From positions 62,001 through 126,000 of the forward strand of contig WGMX01000018.1 of the NCBI GenBank assembly GCA_016124855.1: a stretch of DNA of 64,000 nucleotides, read 5' to 3'. Shown here one piece after another: positions 1 through 8,601 of the stretch. The position numbers and the translations under genes are program-made. Below the pieces are notes generated by a model that saw only the letters and a list, made by a program, of their open reading frames with translations, did not search any database and was not told where the DNA came from. The stretch is from Anaerolineaceae bacterium (GTDB lineage Bacteria > Chloroflexota > Anaerolineae > Aggregatilineales > Phototrophicaceae). The stretch's first letter is position 1, and the number at the start of each line of letters is the position of its first letter.

Positions 1-36
1 CGAGTTTACAAACTTTTGAGCGCGGTAATTTGTACG

Positions 37-61
37 AAAAGGAATGGTCTGAAACCATTCC
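37..61 (-). terminator. Intrinsic terminator after ppk2
   Basis: A hairpin with 8-bp arms (GGAATGGT / ACCATTCC) and a 5-nt loop at 41-61. On the minus strand it is followed by TTTT, and it lies 20 bases past the ppk2 stop. The same stem-loop plus CTACGA edge recurs at 57294-57320, so this terminator also belongs to a dispersed palindrome family. Confidence 0.65.
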
Positions 62-81
62 CTACGAAAAATAATCGGTGT

Positions 82-903
82 TTAATCGGGAATGACGACC
101 TTTTCTAATCCGACATCCGGCGGGGGAAAACGTGGATTCATATCTTCCAATGTGGCGACGATGGTTTTAGCCACGACGAGGTCACGGTACCACTTGTGAT
201 TGGCGGGGACGATGTGCCAAGGGGCATAATCGGTATTACAGCGCTCAAGCAAGGCTTCGTAAGCGTCCATGTAACTATCCCATTGTTCACGTACAGGCAA
301 ATCACCCAGCTCGAATTTCCACTGCTTATCGGGGTTTTCCAACCGTGATATTAGACGTTCCTTTTGCTCATCTTTGCTGATGTGCAAATAAAATTTCAAG
401 ATACGTGTGCCGTTGGCAGCCAATAACTGCTCAAACTGATTAATGTAGTCATAACGTGTCTTCCAAACTGACTTCGGAACAAGGTTATTCACACGCACGA
501 TCAGCACATCTTCATAATGGCTGCGGTTAAATACACCTATGTAACCTCGTGGGGGGGCATATTGATGGACACGCCATAAGAAATCGTGGGCGAGTTCCTC
601 CGGCGTAGGGGCTTTGAAGGAGGCCACACGCACGCCCTGCGGATTTACGCCTTCAAAGACTTTACGGATAACGCCATCTTTCCCGCCCGTATCCATCGCT
701 TGAAAGACAACCAATAATGATTGTTTACCTTCGGCATATAAGATTTCTTGTAAGTCTTCTAATTTCTCTTTGAGTTTGATTAACTCTAAATCCGCGCTGG
801 CCTCGTCTAAATCTTCATGAAAGTCAGGATCATATTGCTGGAGTTTGACGGCGCTGCCGTATTTCGGAGTGAGTTTATATTTAGCCACAACAAAGCCTTT
901 CAT
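82..903 (-). CDS. ppk2: Polyphosphate kinase 2 (PPK2 family)
   Basis: A 273-residue single-domain PPK2 enzyme, which moves phosphate between polyphosphate and nucleotides (NDP or NMP; the class is not resolved here). The Walker-A-like segment MDTGGKDGVIRKVF lies at about residues 70-83 and the Walker-B-like segment NRSHYEDVLIVRV at about 126-138. Between them is the PRGYIGVF stretch typical of the family. It has the usual length of a one-domain PPK2. It acts in the cytoplasm and could feed nucleotide pools or buffer energy stores. It stands alone: a terminator follows it, and the gap to the upstream gene holds a palindrome. No clear Shine-Dalgarno sequence precedes the ATG, so the start is the least certain part. 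The family assignment is firm; the preferred acceptor nucleotide is not known. Confidence 0.93.
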   Translation of the reverse strand: MKGFVVAKYKLTPKYGSAVKLQQYDPDFHEDLDEASADLELIKLKEKLEDLQEILYAEGKQSLLVVFQAMDTGGKDGVIRKVFEGVNPQGVRVASFKAPTPEELAHDFLWRVHQYAPPRGYIGVFNRSHYEDVLIVRVNNLVPKSVWKTRYDYINQFEQLLAANGTRILKFYLHISKDEQKERLISRLENPDKQWKFELGDLPVREQWDSYMDAYEALLERCNTDYAPWHIVPANHKWYRDLVVAKTIVATLEDMNPRFPPPDVGLEKVVIPD

Positions 904-936
904 AAGCGAGTTATTTATCCGGTAATTCTCTAAAGC

Positions 937-963
937 GGGAGCACACGTAGGTGTTCCCCTACA
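937..963. repeat. Intergenic palindrome, CTACA-edged
   Basis: Arms GGGAGCAC (937-944) and GTGTTCCC (951-958) pair with one G-T wobble. They are followed by CTACA. It sits between rqcH and ppk2 and matches the design of the elements at 41, 54349, 57294 and 62423. Confidence 0.6.
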
Positions 964-1020
964 TCAAGCGGCTCTTTAGCGAAGAAATTTACGGGATAAG
1001 CCACAAAGCGATACTTATTC

Positions 1021-2739
1021 TCATTGTAAATCGGATTTTTCATCGTGGGGTGCGACGCTATAGGTTTCTTCGTTCTTATAGGTGACCATACCCTGCGCTG
1101 CCCCTTTAATCTTTTTGACGTAGAGACAGCGTGTAACATCCACTTCAACTTTGCCATCAGTGCGGCGAGAACTGTAATAGGCCGCAACAGATGCTGCAAA
1201 TTCAATCAACGACTGGGGTACAGCGCGACCATCAAACTTGATTACGACATGGGCGCCGGGAACGCCGCGCGCATGAAGCCATAAATCTTGTCCACCGCCT
1301 TTGCTAAAGGTTACGATTTCATTCTGGCGGCTGTTGCGTCCTATCCAGATGACAAAACCGTCTTTGGTGACGACACGTATAGGGGCGCTTTGTCCACTGC
1401 CAGCAATTTTCTTGGCGGCTGCTCCCTTCCAATGACCGCCGGACTGCAAAATTTGGCGCACTTCGTCAATTTCCGGCCAACTGGAGGCAAATTCCAAATC
1501 GGTGGTGAGCTGCGCCATTTGATCCAATTCATTACGAGTTTCCCGAATAAGGCCGGGCACGTCATCCAGCGCTTTTTTGGCTTTGTCATAACGCCCGAAA
1601 TAGGCCTGAGCGTTGTCCAACGGCGACAGCTTGGGATCGAGCTGAATCACAAGATCCGGTTTATCGATGTCATATTGGGCTTTGAGTTCAGTTTGACCCG
1701 GTTGAAGGGCATATTGATAGGCGAGAATCAGCTCACCGCTCTGGCGAAGGACATCGCGCTCCTGCTCGTCGGTCATGGAACGTTCTAAGGAGGCTAAACG
1801 CGCGCCAAGTTTAGCTTGGGCTTCTACAATGGCTTCGTGCACAGGCACTTTCGCGGCGCGATAAGCTTCTTCGCCAACAGGTGCGCCATAATAAGCTGTC
1901 AGCGCTTCAACAAGACTATCAGTCGGTCGCCATGTCGATTGACTTTTAATGGGATAAACACTATAAGCAGCAACTCCATTTTCGTTTTCGACAATTCCCG
2001 GCTGCCATTGACGTTTCGATAACGGTTCAATTAAGGTGCGCAGCGCATCGTAGATGGCTTCTGGATTGGCTTCAGAGGCTTTTTGATTCGCATCACCACA
2101 GGCACGATAAATAATTTCTTTCGCCAAGAGCGGGCTTACACCTAAAAGGTGTGAGGCCAATACCTGCTGAGATTTGCGCTTGGGGTCTTCGACATGCTCA
2201 AAAAAGGCTTCGACTTCTTCTAAAATGACGCGAGTCGGATCAATTTTACCGACCTGCGGCGGCGGAAGTTTGTAGTCATGCGCGGGCAAACTCAAACGAT
2301 AGCGGTTTTCGTCTGGCCCAACTCGGCGCATACAATCCAGAATGATGCCCTTTTGAAGCAATAAAAGGTTGCTGCGACGCTCCATCGGTTCAACAATAAT
2401 GCTAATCGCACCTTCCGGGCCGGTCACATCAAACTGAAGGATACGTTCCCACGGCGATTGGCTGACATGTTCGATGAGGCCACCTTCGGCATAGCGTCGA
2501 AAAAGCAGACCCAATTGTGTCGGCTTAACTAACCCGCGACGCAATTTTTCATCCAACAGCAAAATACGCGGCGTTTGAGTATCCGCGCTCAAATACAAGT
2601 AGCGGCGTTTACGGTCGCCGTAGACTTCAAAACCGATGCCGGTATCGTCAACATCCAGTACATCTTGAATGCGCGAGCCAACCAGCACATCCATGAATTC
2701 ATCGACAAGTGCAGACAACGTAAAAGAATCGAGATACAT
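1021..2739 (-). CDS. rqcH: NFACT-family ribosome quality control protein RqcH (Rqc2/FbpA homologue)
   Basis: A 572-residue NFACT protein. The order is an NFACT-N domain (about 1-210, beginning MYLDSFTLSALVDEF), a helix-hairpin-helix region, a long coiled-coil segment (about 270-430) and a C-terminal NFACT-R/DUF814 domain (about 445-550, with DLWLHARGVPGAHVVIK). In the family, RqcH binds obstructed 50S subunits carrying peptidyl-tRNA and recruits tRNA-Ala to add C-terminal alanine tails that mark stalled chains for proteolysis. The older name, fibronectin-binding protein, refers to the same family. Length and full domain set match functional bacterial members. The ATG is preceded by a GGAT-type weak ribosome site. 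The neighbours (ppk2, cytochrome c) do not suggest a shared pathway. Confidence 0.93.
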   Translation of the reverse strand: MYLDSFTLSALVDEFMDVLVGSRIQDVLDVDDTGIGFEVYGDRKRRYLYLSADTQTPRILLLDEKLRRGLVKPTQLGLLFRRYAEGGLIEHVSQSPWERILQFDVTGPEGAISIIVEPMERRSNLLLLQKGIILDCMRRVGPDENRYRLSLPAHDYKLPPPQVGKIDPTRVILEEVEAFFEHVEDPKRKSQQVLASHLLGVSPLLAKEIIYRACGDANQKASEANPEAIYDALRTLIEPLSKRQWQPGIVENENGVAAYSVYPIKSQSTWRPTDSLVEALTAYYGAPVGEEAYRAAKVPVHEAIVEAQAKLGARLASLERSMTDEQERDVLRQSGELILAYQYALQPGQTELKAQYDIDKPDLVIQLDPKLSPLDNAQAYFGRYDKAKKALDDVPGLIRETRNELDQMAQLTTDLEFASSWPEIDEVRQILQSGGHWKGAAAKKIAGSGQSAPIRVVTKDGFVIWIGRNSRQNEIVTFSKGGGQDLWLHARGVPGAHVVIKFDGRAVPQSLIEFAASVAAYYSSRRTDGKVEVDVTRCLYVKKIKGAAQGMVTYKNEETYSVAPHDEKSDLQ

Positions 2740-2791
2740 GAGACTCTATCCAGAAAAATAAGTTGGATGTCTATTGTAGCGGAGAATGAAG

Positions 2792-3277
2792 TTAATGAGC
2801 AGTTGGGGTCAGCAGATACGCGATGATATCGCCTAATTCTTGGTCAGAAAGCTGCTGAGAGAAGTTTTGTGGCATCGAGGGGTTATAACCCTCGACAACA
2901 AAAGCCAACGGGTTAGTAATCGACTCGTAGATGTAAGCGGCGGCGGTCAATGGGGGACGACGAGTGGCGGCACGTTCAGCAATGCCATCATATGACGGAG
3001 CGATTTTATTGACTGCCCCTTCACGGTGGCAAGCGGTACAACCATGCTGCTCGACGAGAAGCGCGCCGCGTGATGCATCCGCATTTTGAAGCAAGACACT
3101 GACTTTATCCATGTAAGTATCAGCCGTCAAAGCTGCAACGACGGTTGGTGGGATAACCAATTCACTCTCGGTGGTCAGGGCTAACGCACCCAAAAAAATG
3201 ATGGTTACCAGAACGAACAAGCCGATGACCAGATACACGGGCCATCGAGCGGTTGATGCAGATGATGGAGCAGTCAC
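2792..3277 (-). CDS. Membrane-anchored monohaem cytochrome c
   Basis: A 161-residue protein with one N-terminal membrane segment (about residues 13-33) that acts as an uncleaved anchor. A single c-type haem domain follows. The haem motif CTACH lies at about residues 81-85, and the likely axial methionine is in YNPSMPQNF near residue 137. The C-terminal helix ISDQELGDIIAYL-type segment is typical of class I cytochromes c. It should sit outside the membrane and shuttle or receive electrons, plausibly for a haem-copper oxidase. It starts with GTG and ends the haem-A operon, 7 bases after ctaB. No oxidase subunits are in the window, so its partner is inferred. Confidence 0.88.
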   Translation of the reverse strand: MTAPSSASTARWPVYLVIGLFVLVTIIFLGALALTTESELVIPPTVVAALTADTYMDKVSVLLQNADASRGALLVEQHGCTACHREGAVNKIAPSYDGIAERAATRRPPLTAAAYIYESITNPLAFVVEGYNPSMPQNFSQQLSDQELGDIIAYLLTPTAH

Positions 3278-3284
3278 AATATGC

Positions 3285-4193
3285 CTAGTGGATTAGCAGG
3301 CGATCAAGGATCATCACCAAAAACAAAAATGCCAGATAGGAAGTCGTGTACTTATACATAGTCCGCGCGGCTGCACCATCGGCGATTTGAATGAGTTTAA
3401 CAGCGTAATAAATCATTCCAATACCCAACAACACCGCCGTTACGATGTAAATTCCGCCAAGAAATCTAAACGGTAATGGCAGCAATGTAATAAGAACAAG
3501 CTGCACCGAATACAACAAGATTTGACGGCGTGTGGCTTCTTCGCCGTGTGCAACGGGCATCATCGGGACGTTTGCCAGCGTGTAATCTTTATTGACGAGC
3601 AGCGCCAGCGCCCAACTGTGCGGCGGTGTCCAGTAGAAAACAATCGCAAACAAAATGAATGCCTGAAATGAGACTGTACCGGTTACAGCGGCCCAACCAA
3701 CCAGCACCGGAACCGCACCTGCCCCACCCCCGATCAAGATGTTGACGACGGTATTGCGCTTGAGGATGAGGGTATACAAAATGACATAATACAGGCCGCC
3801 AAACAGTGCCAAGACAGCGGTTAGCCAATTAACCCACATCGCCAGCACCAACACCGACCATGCCAGCAAGCCCATACCAAAGAGTAAGGCATTGAGTGGA
3901 GCAACCCGACCCGAAGGTATAGGACGGCGGGCAGTACGTGCCATCATCGCGTCCATATCGCGGTCAATATACTGATTGATGGCACTTGCACCGGCAGCAG
4001 CAAACGCACCACCAATAAGCGTCGGAATCAAAATATCCATATTGGGAATGCCATTGGCTGCAATCACCATCGTGGTAACGGTTGTGAACAGCAGCAGTAA
4101 GACAATCCGCAGTTTGGTAAGTTCTAGATAATTTTTAAGCAGCGTGCGAAGGTTGAATTTGCTTACTTCGACGCTTTGGACTGAAGTTCCCAT
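3285..4193 (-). CDS. ctaB: Protohaem IX farnesyltransferase (haem O synthase)
   Basis: A 302-residue polytopic UbiA-superfamily prenyltransferase that adds farnesyl to haem B, giving haem O for cytochrome oxidase. The aspartate-rich motif NQYIDRDMDAMMARTARRP (about residues 78-96) holds the NxxxDxxxD prenyl-diphosphate site. The segment KRNTVVNILIGGGAGAVP is also characteristic of CtaB/COX10. About eight or nine hydrophobic helices can be seen. It overlaps the end of ctaA by 31 bases and so is translationally coupled to the next enzyme-making gene of the same pathway. Regulation probably follows the promoter upstream of the 109-residue membrane protein gene. Confidence 0.96.
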   Translation of the reverse strand: MGTSVQSVEVSKFNLRTLLKNYLELTKLRIVLLLLFTTVTTMVIAANGIPNMDILIPTLIGGAFAAAGASAINQYIDRDMDAMMARTARRPIPSGRVAPLNALLFGMGLLAWSVLVLAMWVNWLTAVLALFGGLYYVILYTLILKRNTVVNILIGGGAGAVPVLVGWAAVTGTVSFQAFILFAIVFYWTPPHSWALALLVNKDYTLANVPMMPVAHGEEATRRQILLYSVQLVLITLLPLPFRFLGGIYIVTAVLLGIGMIYYAVKLIQIADGAAARTMYKYTTSYLAFLFLVMILDRLLIH

Positions 4194-5122
4194 GTTTGCT
4201 CAGTTATCCCATTAGAAATTGTGTGATTATTCAACCATTCGATTGCTGAGAGCGCAACCAAAACCGCCCATGTGCTGGCAGCCAAACCGACGTGAGCCGC
4301 ACCCCAAAAAGCCTGTGCGCGACTCATGACAAACATCGCGCCGACTGCGGCCTGTGCGAAATAAGCGATGAGCGCGACAAGGGCTAATGTTCGCAGCCGT
4401 TGATCTTGACGATCACGATAGACGAAGATTGCCAATACGACGACACTGATACCGAGTGCGGCGACGGCAAAGCGGTGAAACATGTGAATGACCGCTAACG
4501 ATCCCTGCTGAACAGGCAAAATCTGACCGCTGCATAACGGCCAGTCGGTACAGGCTAATGTCGCACCACTACCCCGAACCAGTGCCCCAGTTAAGATGAT
4601 GACGAGTGATAAGGCAGTCGTCGTATAGGCCAAAGTCGTCACCCGGTTGGAGGTAGAACGCGAACCGGGACGATAGGCGGCGACAACTGCTGCCAACAGT
4701 AAAAACGCTAAGAGCAGCATGGCAGTGGCAAGATGTAACGTAACCCCCAACACTGGAAGGCTCTTTAATACGACCAGCGCACCCAGTGAACTTTGAACGG
4801 CAAAAAGGACTGCCGCGACAATCGTGATATTCAATACCCGGCGATTTTGCTTACGGTAGGCACGAATGGCAACCACCAGCATGGCAATGCCAAAGATGCC
4901 AATCAACGCAGCAAACAGACGATGCAGCCATTCAATCCAAGCGGTAATGTTGTCGAGCGGCGGGAAGATCGTGCCATTGCACAGCGGCCAGTGTTCTCCA
5001 CAGCCCAGACCGGAGTCGGTCACACGCACAACGGCACCAAAGACAATTAAACCCAGTGTCAACAATGTCGTGGCGAGTGCCAACCGTGCAAAACCACGCG
5101 AGGGCTTGAACGATTGCTGCAT
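4163..5122 (-). CDS. ctaA: Haem A synthase (CtaA/COX15)
   Basis: A 319-residue eight-helix membrane enzyme that oxidises the haem O methyl group to give haem A. The two halves carry matching motifs. In the first half these are SGLGCGEHWPLCNG and the haem-ligand histidine in WIEWLHRLFAA. In the second half these are GATLACTDWPLCSG and IHMFHRF, with a further histidine in GAAHVG. The paired cysteines are of the CtaA type. I chose the ATG at 5122 over a TTG five codons earlier because GAGG lies 9 bases before it. It is the middle gene of the operon and overlaps ctaB. Confidence 0.95.
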   Translation of the reverse strand: MQQSFKPSRGFARLALATTLLTLGLIVFGAVVRVTDSGLGCGEHWPLCNGTIFPPLDNITAWIEWLHRLFAALIGIFGIAMLVVAIRAYRKQNRRVLNITIVAAVLFAVQSSLGALVVLKSLPVLGVTLHLATAMLLLAFLLLAAVVAAYRPGSRSTSNRVTTLAYTTTALSLVIILTGALVRGSGATLACTDWPLCSGQILPVQQGSLAVIHMFHRFAVAALGISVVVLAIFVYRDRQDQRLRTLALVALIAYFAQAAVGAMFVMSRAQAFWGAAHVGLAASTWAVLVALSAIEWLNNHTISNGITEQTWELQSKASK

Positions 5123-5165
5123 AACGTTAAACCTCAAACCAAATGCGGTATTTCGATTTCAAAAA

Positions 5166-5495
5166 CTAAGATTCTTCTGTCGCGGCGGCAGTTGTTTGAA
5201 TAGCTGTCGGTGATTTCTTGACAGCAACCGATTTCACCTGCCAGTTCAAGAACCAGAAAAGAGCCATCAGTGTCACGGCGATACCAATCAAGTTGAAAAG
5301 AATAAAGCCGACAAACAAGAATAACTGCTCGGCCTTCCAAGGAGCCATATCTAACGCCGAAGCATCCGGATTGTTGGTCTGGCGAATAAGGCCGGGAATA
5401 GCCAGTTGGTTGCCATTCGAAGCAATTTGTGCCGTTAAACCACCACCAATAATCAATATAACGATTATCACGCCCACGATTAACAAACGCTTCAC
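5166..5495 (-). CDS. Small two-helix membrane protein preceding ctaA
   Basis: A 109-residue protein I do not recognise. It has two hydrophobic helices (about residues 4-24 and 58-84), a short exported or cytoplasmic loop between them, and a Ser/Thr/Ala-rich tail. The GTG start is well supported by GAGGAGG six bases upstream, the best ribosome site in this operon. It is the first gene of the haem-A/cytochrome operon, directly before ctaA. A role in oxidase assembly or as a small oxidase-associated subunit is plausible, but this is only inferred from position. Confidence 0.75.
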   Translation of the reverse strand: MKRLLIVGVIIVILIIGGGLTAQIASNGNQLAIPGLIRQTNNPDASALDMAPWKAEQLFLFVGFILFNLIGIAVTLMALFWFLNWQVKSVAVKKSPTAIQTTAAATEES

Positions 5496-5530
5496 AGCGA
5501 ACCTCCTCGGAAACTGCCTAAAGTAAGAAG

Positions 5531-5559
5531 ATTGTACTATTTCTCACAACCGACTGCAA
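5531..5559 (-). promoter_or_regulatory. Candidate promoter of the haem-A operon
   Basis: On the minus strand, TACAAT (5531-5536) is preceded by TTGCAG (5554-5559) with a 17-base spacer. The -10 matches 5 of 6; the -35 is poor. The start point would be about 30 bases before the GTG start of the first gene. Confidence 0.5.
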
Positions 5560-5603
5560 GACAGCCGCTTGAACTGTCATAATCATTTCAATAAGCACAG
5601 GCA

Positions 5604-6314
5604 CTATTCGGTGCTATGGTCACTGTTGACGACGAGCGGCAAGGTGAAATAAAAAGTAGAACCGACGTTGGGTTCACTTTCAACCCAAATATTTCCGCCA
5701 TGCCGCTGTATGATACCCTGTGTAATGGCTAATCCCAAGCCGCTACCTTCGATTTTCAGACGAACACCTTCAGGGGCACGAAAAAAGCGGTCAAAAACGT
5801 GGGGTTGATCATCTGCGGCGATTCCCATGCCTGTATCTTGAACCATGACCCGAACCGAGTCGGTATCTTTTGTCGCGCCGATCACCACCGTTCCGCCCTG
5901 CCGATTATATTTGATGGCATTGCTGAGCAAATTATCAATGACCTGAACAATGCGGGCAGCATCCACATGAATAGTCGTAATGTCGGACGCAATATTGGTG
6001 CGAACATTGACCTCTTTTTGTTCGGCTGCTTCGAGCAGTAAATCGATGGCTTCGGCAACCATATCAGACAAGTTAATTTCGCTCAATTCCAGCGGCACAC
6101 TTGAATCGACCCACGAAATGTCTTTGAGCCGCGCGATTAAATGCTCCATGCGCTTTAATCCCGCGAAGGCGCGGTTGAGGTAATGAGTCTGCTTTTCATT
6201 GAGCGGCCCGACATTTTGAATAACATCCAGACACCCTGAAACCAGATTTATGGGTGTCCGCAAATCGTGAGCAACCGTATCAAGCCATTCGTTACTTGAG
6301 TCGCTTTTCGTCAT
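5604..6314 (-). CDS. Sensor histidine kinase, soluble
   Basis: A 236-residue kinase core without a sensor domain. The HisKA H-box is VAHDLRTPIN, with the phospho-accepting His near residue 16. The HATPase part has the N-box NLLSNAIKYN, the G1 box DTGMGIAADD, the F-box FDRFFRA and the G2 box GSGLGLAI. A reading frame continues 26 codons upstream, but that stretch lies inside the preceding gene. The ATG at 6314 sits 6 bases after that gene's stop and has GGAG about 14 bases upstream, so I took it. There are no membrane helices and no response regulator next to it. It must receive its signal through a partner or act with a distant regulator. The position after a metal-receptor-like gene may be only operon packing. 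Confidence 0.85.
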   Translation of the reverse strand: MTKSDSSNEWLDTVAHDLRTPINLVSGCLDVIQNVGPLNEKQTHYLNRAFAGLKRMEHLIARLKDISWVDSSVPLELSEINLSDMVAEAIDLLLEAAEQKEVNVRTNIASDITTIHVDAARIVQVIDNLLSNAIKYNRQGGTVVIGATKDTDSVRVMVQDTGMGIAADDQPHVFDRFFRAPEGVRLKIEGSGLGLAITQGIIQRHGGNIWVESEPNVGSTFYFTLPLVVNSDHSTE

Positions 6315-6319
6315 TTGGG

Positions 6320-7225
6320 CTACACTTCTCCGGGCGGGAACAATAAATCCGGTAAGGTGTTTAAGGCATAAGCAATGCGGGTTCCATGCCATGTCAGCAA
6401 AGAACCATCCACTAACATGATACGCTTATTTTTTGCAGCGGGAATATCCAACTGCGTAAATAATTGAATATGTTCTTCCGTAAATGGGAACGGCTCACTG
6501 GGCAGCAAAATCACATCCGGCTGAGCAGCGACCACTTCATCCATTGTCACACGCGGGTAGCGAACGTCGCGCCCCATAAGACGTGAATCATCTGGCGGCA
6601 GTGGTTCGGCCTGCCCTAGATCGGCCTTTAAGGGATACTGACGGTCACGATCAGCAAAAATGTTGACCGCGCCGCAGACACGCAGCAGGTTATTGGCGTA
6701 AGTGTCACTGTTAAAAGTCATGAGCGGATCAAGCCAGATGGGTGCAAAAACGCGACAAACTGCCTCTTCAAACCGTTTTTCACCGATACGCCAAACCCAA
6801 TCCATTGTTTGTTCGATCAAGCGGATACGTGGAACCATGACCGGTTCATCAAACACATCCATGATGTTCCACAGCAGATTGAAAGCATCGGCTACGGTGC
6901 ATGGGAATGTGACCCAAACTGGAATATGTGCCGCCCGCAGCACCTCGACATCTTCCTTGCGATTTTCTTCTTGATTGGCAATCACCAAATCGGGATGCAT
7001 CTCAATGATACGGGCTACGTCGGGGTTTTTTGTACCGCCGATACGCGGCAAACGAGCAACACCATCAGCGGGATAAACACAATAATCTGTAACCGCGATC
7101 AGCCGATTACCGAGCGTGAGGTCAAAAAGCGACTCGGTCACGCTCGGCACAAGCGAAACTACCCGCTGTGGCGGGCGATCTACCGGTGCGTCCATTTGAT
7201 AGCTATAGGTATTATCCCCAGCCAT
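6320..7225 (-). CDS. BtuF/FecB-like helical-backbone metal receptor, no signal peptide
   Basis: A 301-residue protein of the periplasmic-binding class III fold that binds cobalamin, haem or siderophores in ABC importers. The N-terminal lobe begins RVVSLVPSVTESLFDLTLG, followed by RIGGTKNPDVARIIEMHPDLVI, both typical of BtuF-like receptors. A second lobe has VTMDEVVAAQPDVILLPSEPF. The N-terminus is polar, with no signal peptide or lipobox, and there is no permease or ATPase gene alongside. It may be a cytoplasmic or stand-alone family member. The ligand cannot be read from the sequence. It lies 33 bases after purA and just before the histidine kinase. Confidence 0.8.
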   Translation of the reverse strand: MAGDNTYSYQMDAPVDRPPQRVVSLVPSVTESLFDLTLGNRLIAVTDYCVYPADGVARLPRIGGTKNPDVARIIEMHPDLVIANQEENRKEDVEVLRAAHIPVWVTFPCTVADAFNLLWNIMDVFDEPVMVPRIRLIEQTMDWVWRIGEKRFEEAVCRVFAPIWLDPLMTFNSDTYANNLLRVCGAVNIFADRDRQYPLKADLGQAEPLPPDDSRLMGRDVRYPRVTMDEVVAAQPDVILLPSEPFPFTEEHIQLFTQLDIPAAKNKRIMLVDGSLLTWHGTRIAYALNTLPDLLFPPGEV

Positions 7226-7257
7226 AAATTGGCTTAGACCTCAGATTGGTGATCGGC

Positions 7258-8544
7258 TTAAATATAAACAAGTTGATCGCGTTCCGGCCCAACACTAATG
7301 GTTGTAATCGGTGTGTCACACAGTTCAGCAACTTTTTGAATATAGGTACGGGCGGCATCGGGCAAATCCTTGACATCCTTGACTTTGCTGATGTCCTCAT
7401 GCCAACCGGGTAAGGTAATAAATTCGGCTTCGGCGCGTTCTGTTTCGGCCAATGTCACCGGCGGATATTCATAGCGAACTCCATCAACATGATAGGCCAC
7501 CGCGATTTTGAGTTCATCAAAACCGCTCAGAACATCCAGTTTGGTCAAGAACATTTCGGTAAAGCCATTGACCGCAGCGGCATAACGCAGCACAACGGTA
7601 TCCAACCATCCGCAGCGACGTGGGCGACCGGTTGTCGTACCGAATTCATCCCAATGATTTTCGCCTGTTCCGCGCAGTCGATTACCCAGTTCACCATGCA
7701 GTTCGGTTGGCATCGGGCCGCTGCCGACGCGGGTACTGAAACACTTGGCAACACCCATAACACGGTCGATGTAACGCGGGCCAATGCCGAGTCCGGTCAG
7801 CGCACCGCCAGATGTGGGTGACGAACTGGTCACAAACGGGTAATCACCATGATCAATGTCGAGTAAAGTACCTTGAGCGCCTTCACAGAGGACACGCGCG
7901 CCATCCCGCAGACGGGTATTCAAATAAACCGTAGTGTCTTTGATGTAGGGGCGCAGCCGTTCCGCAGCGTCGATATAATCCAACGCAACCTGTTTCGGGT
8001 CAAGGGTTACGCCTCCTTGACGCGACAAGGTAACATTGGCCTCTTCAATCATCTTATGGAGGGCATCTGCGAATTCTTCGACGTTAAGCATTTGACCTGC
8101 GCGAATGCCTTTACGTCCGGTTTTATCCATATAAGCCGGACCAATGCCACGCAATGTTGTGCCAATGGCCTGATTCCCAAGTGCTTTTTCGGAAGCGCTG
8201 TCGAGCGCGACATGTGCAGGTGTGATCAAATGGGCGCGGCTGCTGATGATGAAACGTTCAGGCGATACCTCTACCCCCATCGCCGCAATTTGATCCATCT
8301 CACGCAGTAAATTAACAGGGTTAACCACCATGCCGTTGCCCAGTACGCAAACCACATGGTCATGAAGAATACCTGAAGGAACCAGATGTAATTTAAAAAT
8401 TTTATCGCCGACTACGACCGTGTGTCCGGCATTATCGCCGCCCGCGTAACGGGCTACCACATCGGCTTCTGCTGCTAACCAGTCTGCTACCCGACCTTTA
8501 CCCTCGTCACCCCACTGAGCACCAATCACAATTGTCGCAGGCAC
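7258..8544 (-). CDS. purA: Adenylosuccinate synthetase
   Basis: A 428-residue PurA, the GTP-dependent enzyme that joins IMP and aspartate in AMP synthesis. The P-loop GAQWGDEGKGRVADWL at residues 8-23 holds the catalytic Asp. Other signatures are GDNAGHTVVVG with the catalytic His, TTLRGIGPAYMDKTGRKGIR for IMP binding, and FGTTTGRPRRCGWLD near residue 300. Length is standard. The start is GTG, with GAGAGGA 7 bases upstream; a nearby ATG is out of frame. It is part of the leftward run from ricT. No other purine gene is nearby. Confidence 0.97.
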   Translation of the reverse strand: MPATIVIGAQWGDEGKGRVADWLAAEADVVARYAGGDNAGHTVVVGDKIFKLHLVPSGILHDHVVCVLGNGMVVNPVNLLREMDQIAAMGVEVSPERFIISSRAHLITPAHVALDSASEKALGNQAIGTTLRGIGPAYMDKTGRKGIRAGQMLNVEEFADALHKMIEEANVTLSRQGGVTLDPKQVALDYIDAAERLRPYIKDTTVYLNTRLRDGARVLCEGAQGTLLDIDHGDYPFVTSSSPTSGGALTGLGIGPRYIDRVMGVAKCFSTRVGSGPMPTELHGELGNRLRGTGENHWDEFGTTTGRPRRCGWLDTVVLRYAAAVNGFTEMFLTKLDVLSGFDELKIAVAYHVDGVRYEYPPVTLAETERAEAEFITLPGWHEDISKVKDVKDLPDAARTYIQKVAELCDTPITTISVGPERDQLVYI

Positions 8545-8601
8545 TTCATCGTCCTCTCAAAGAATTTAAACAACAGCTCATTATACCCAATAAGTATGGA
8601 C

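Noticed and set aside
930..1205. Minus-strand 91-codon frame overlapping rqcH
   Set aside because: It is a different-frame shadow of the conserved rqcH 3' end with no similarity of its own.
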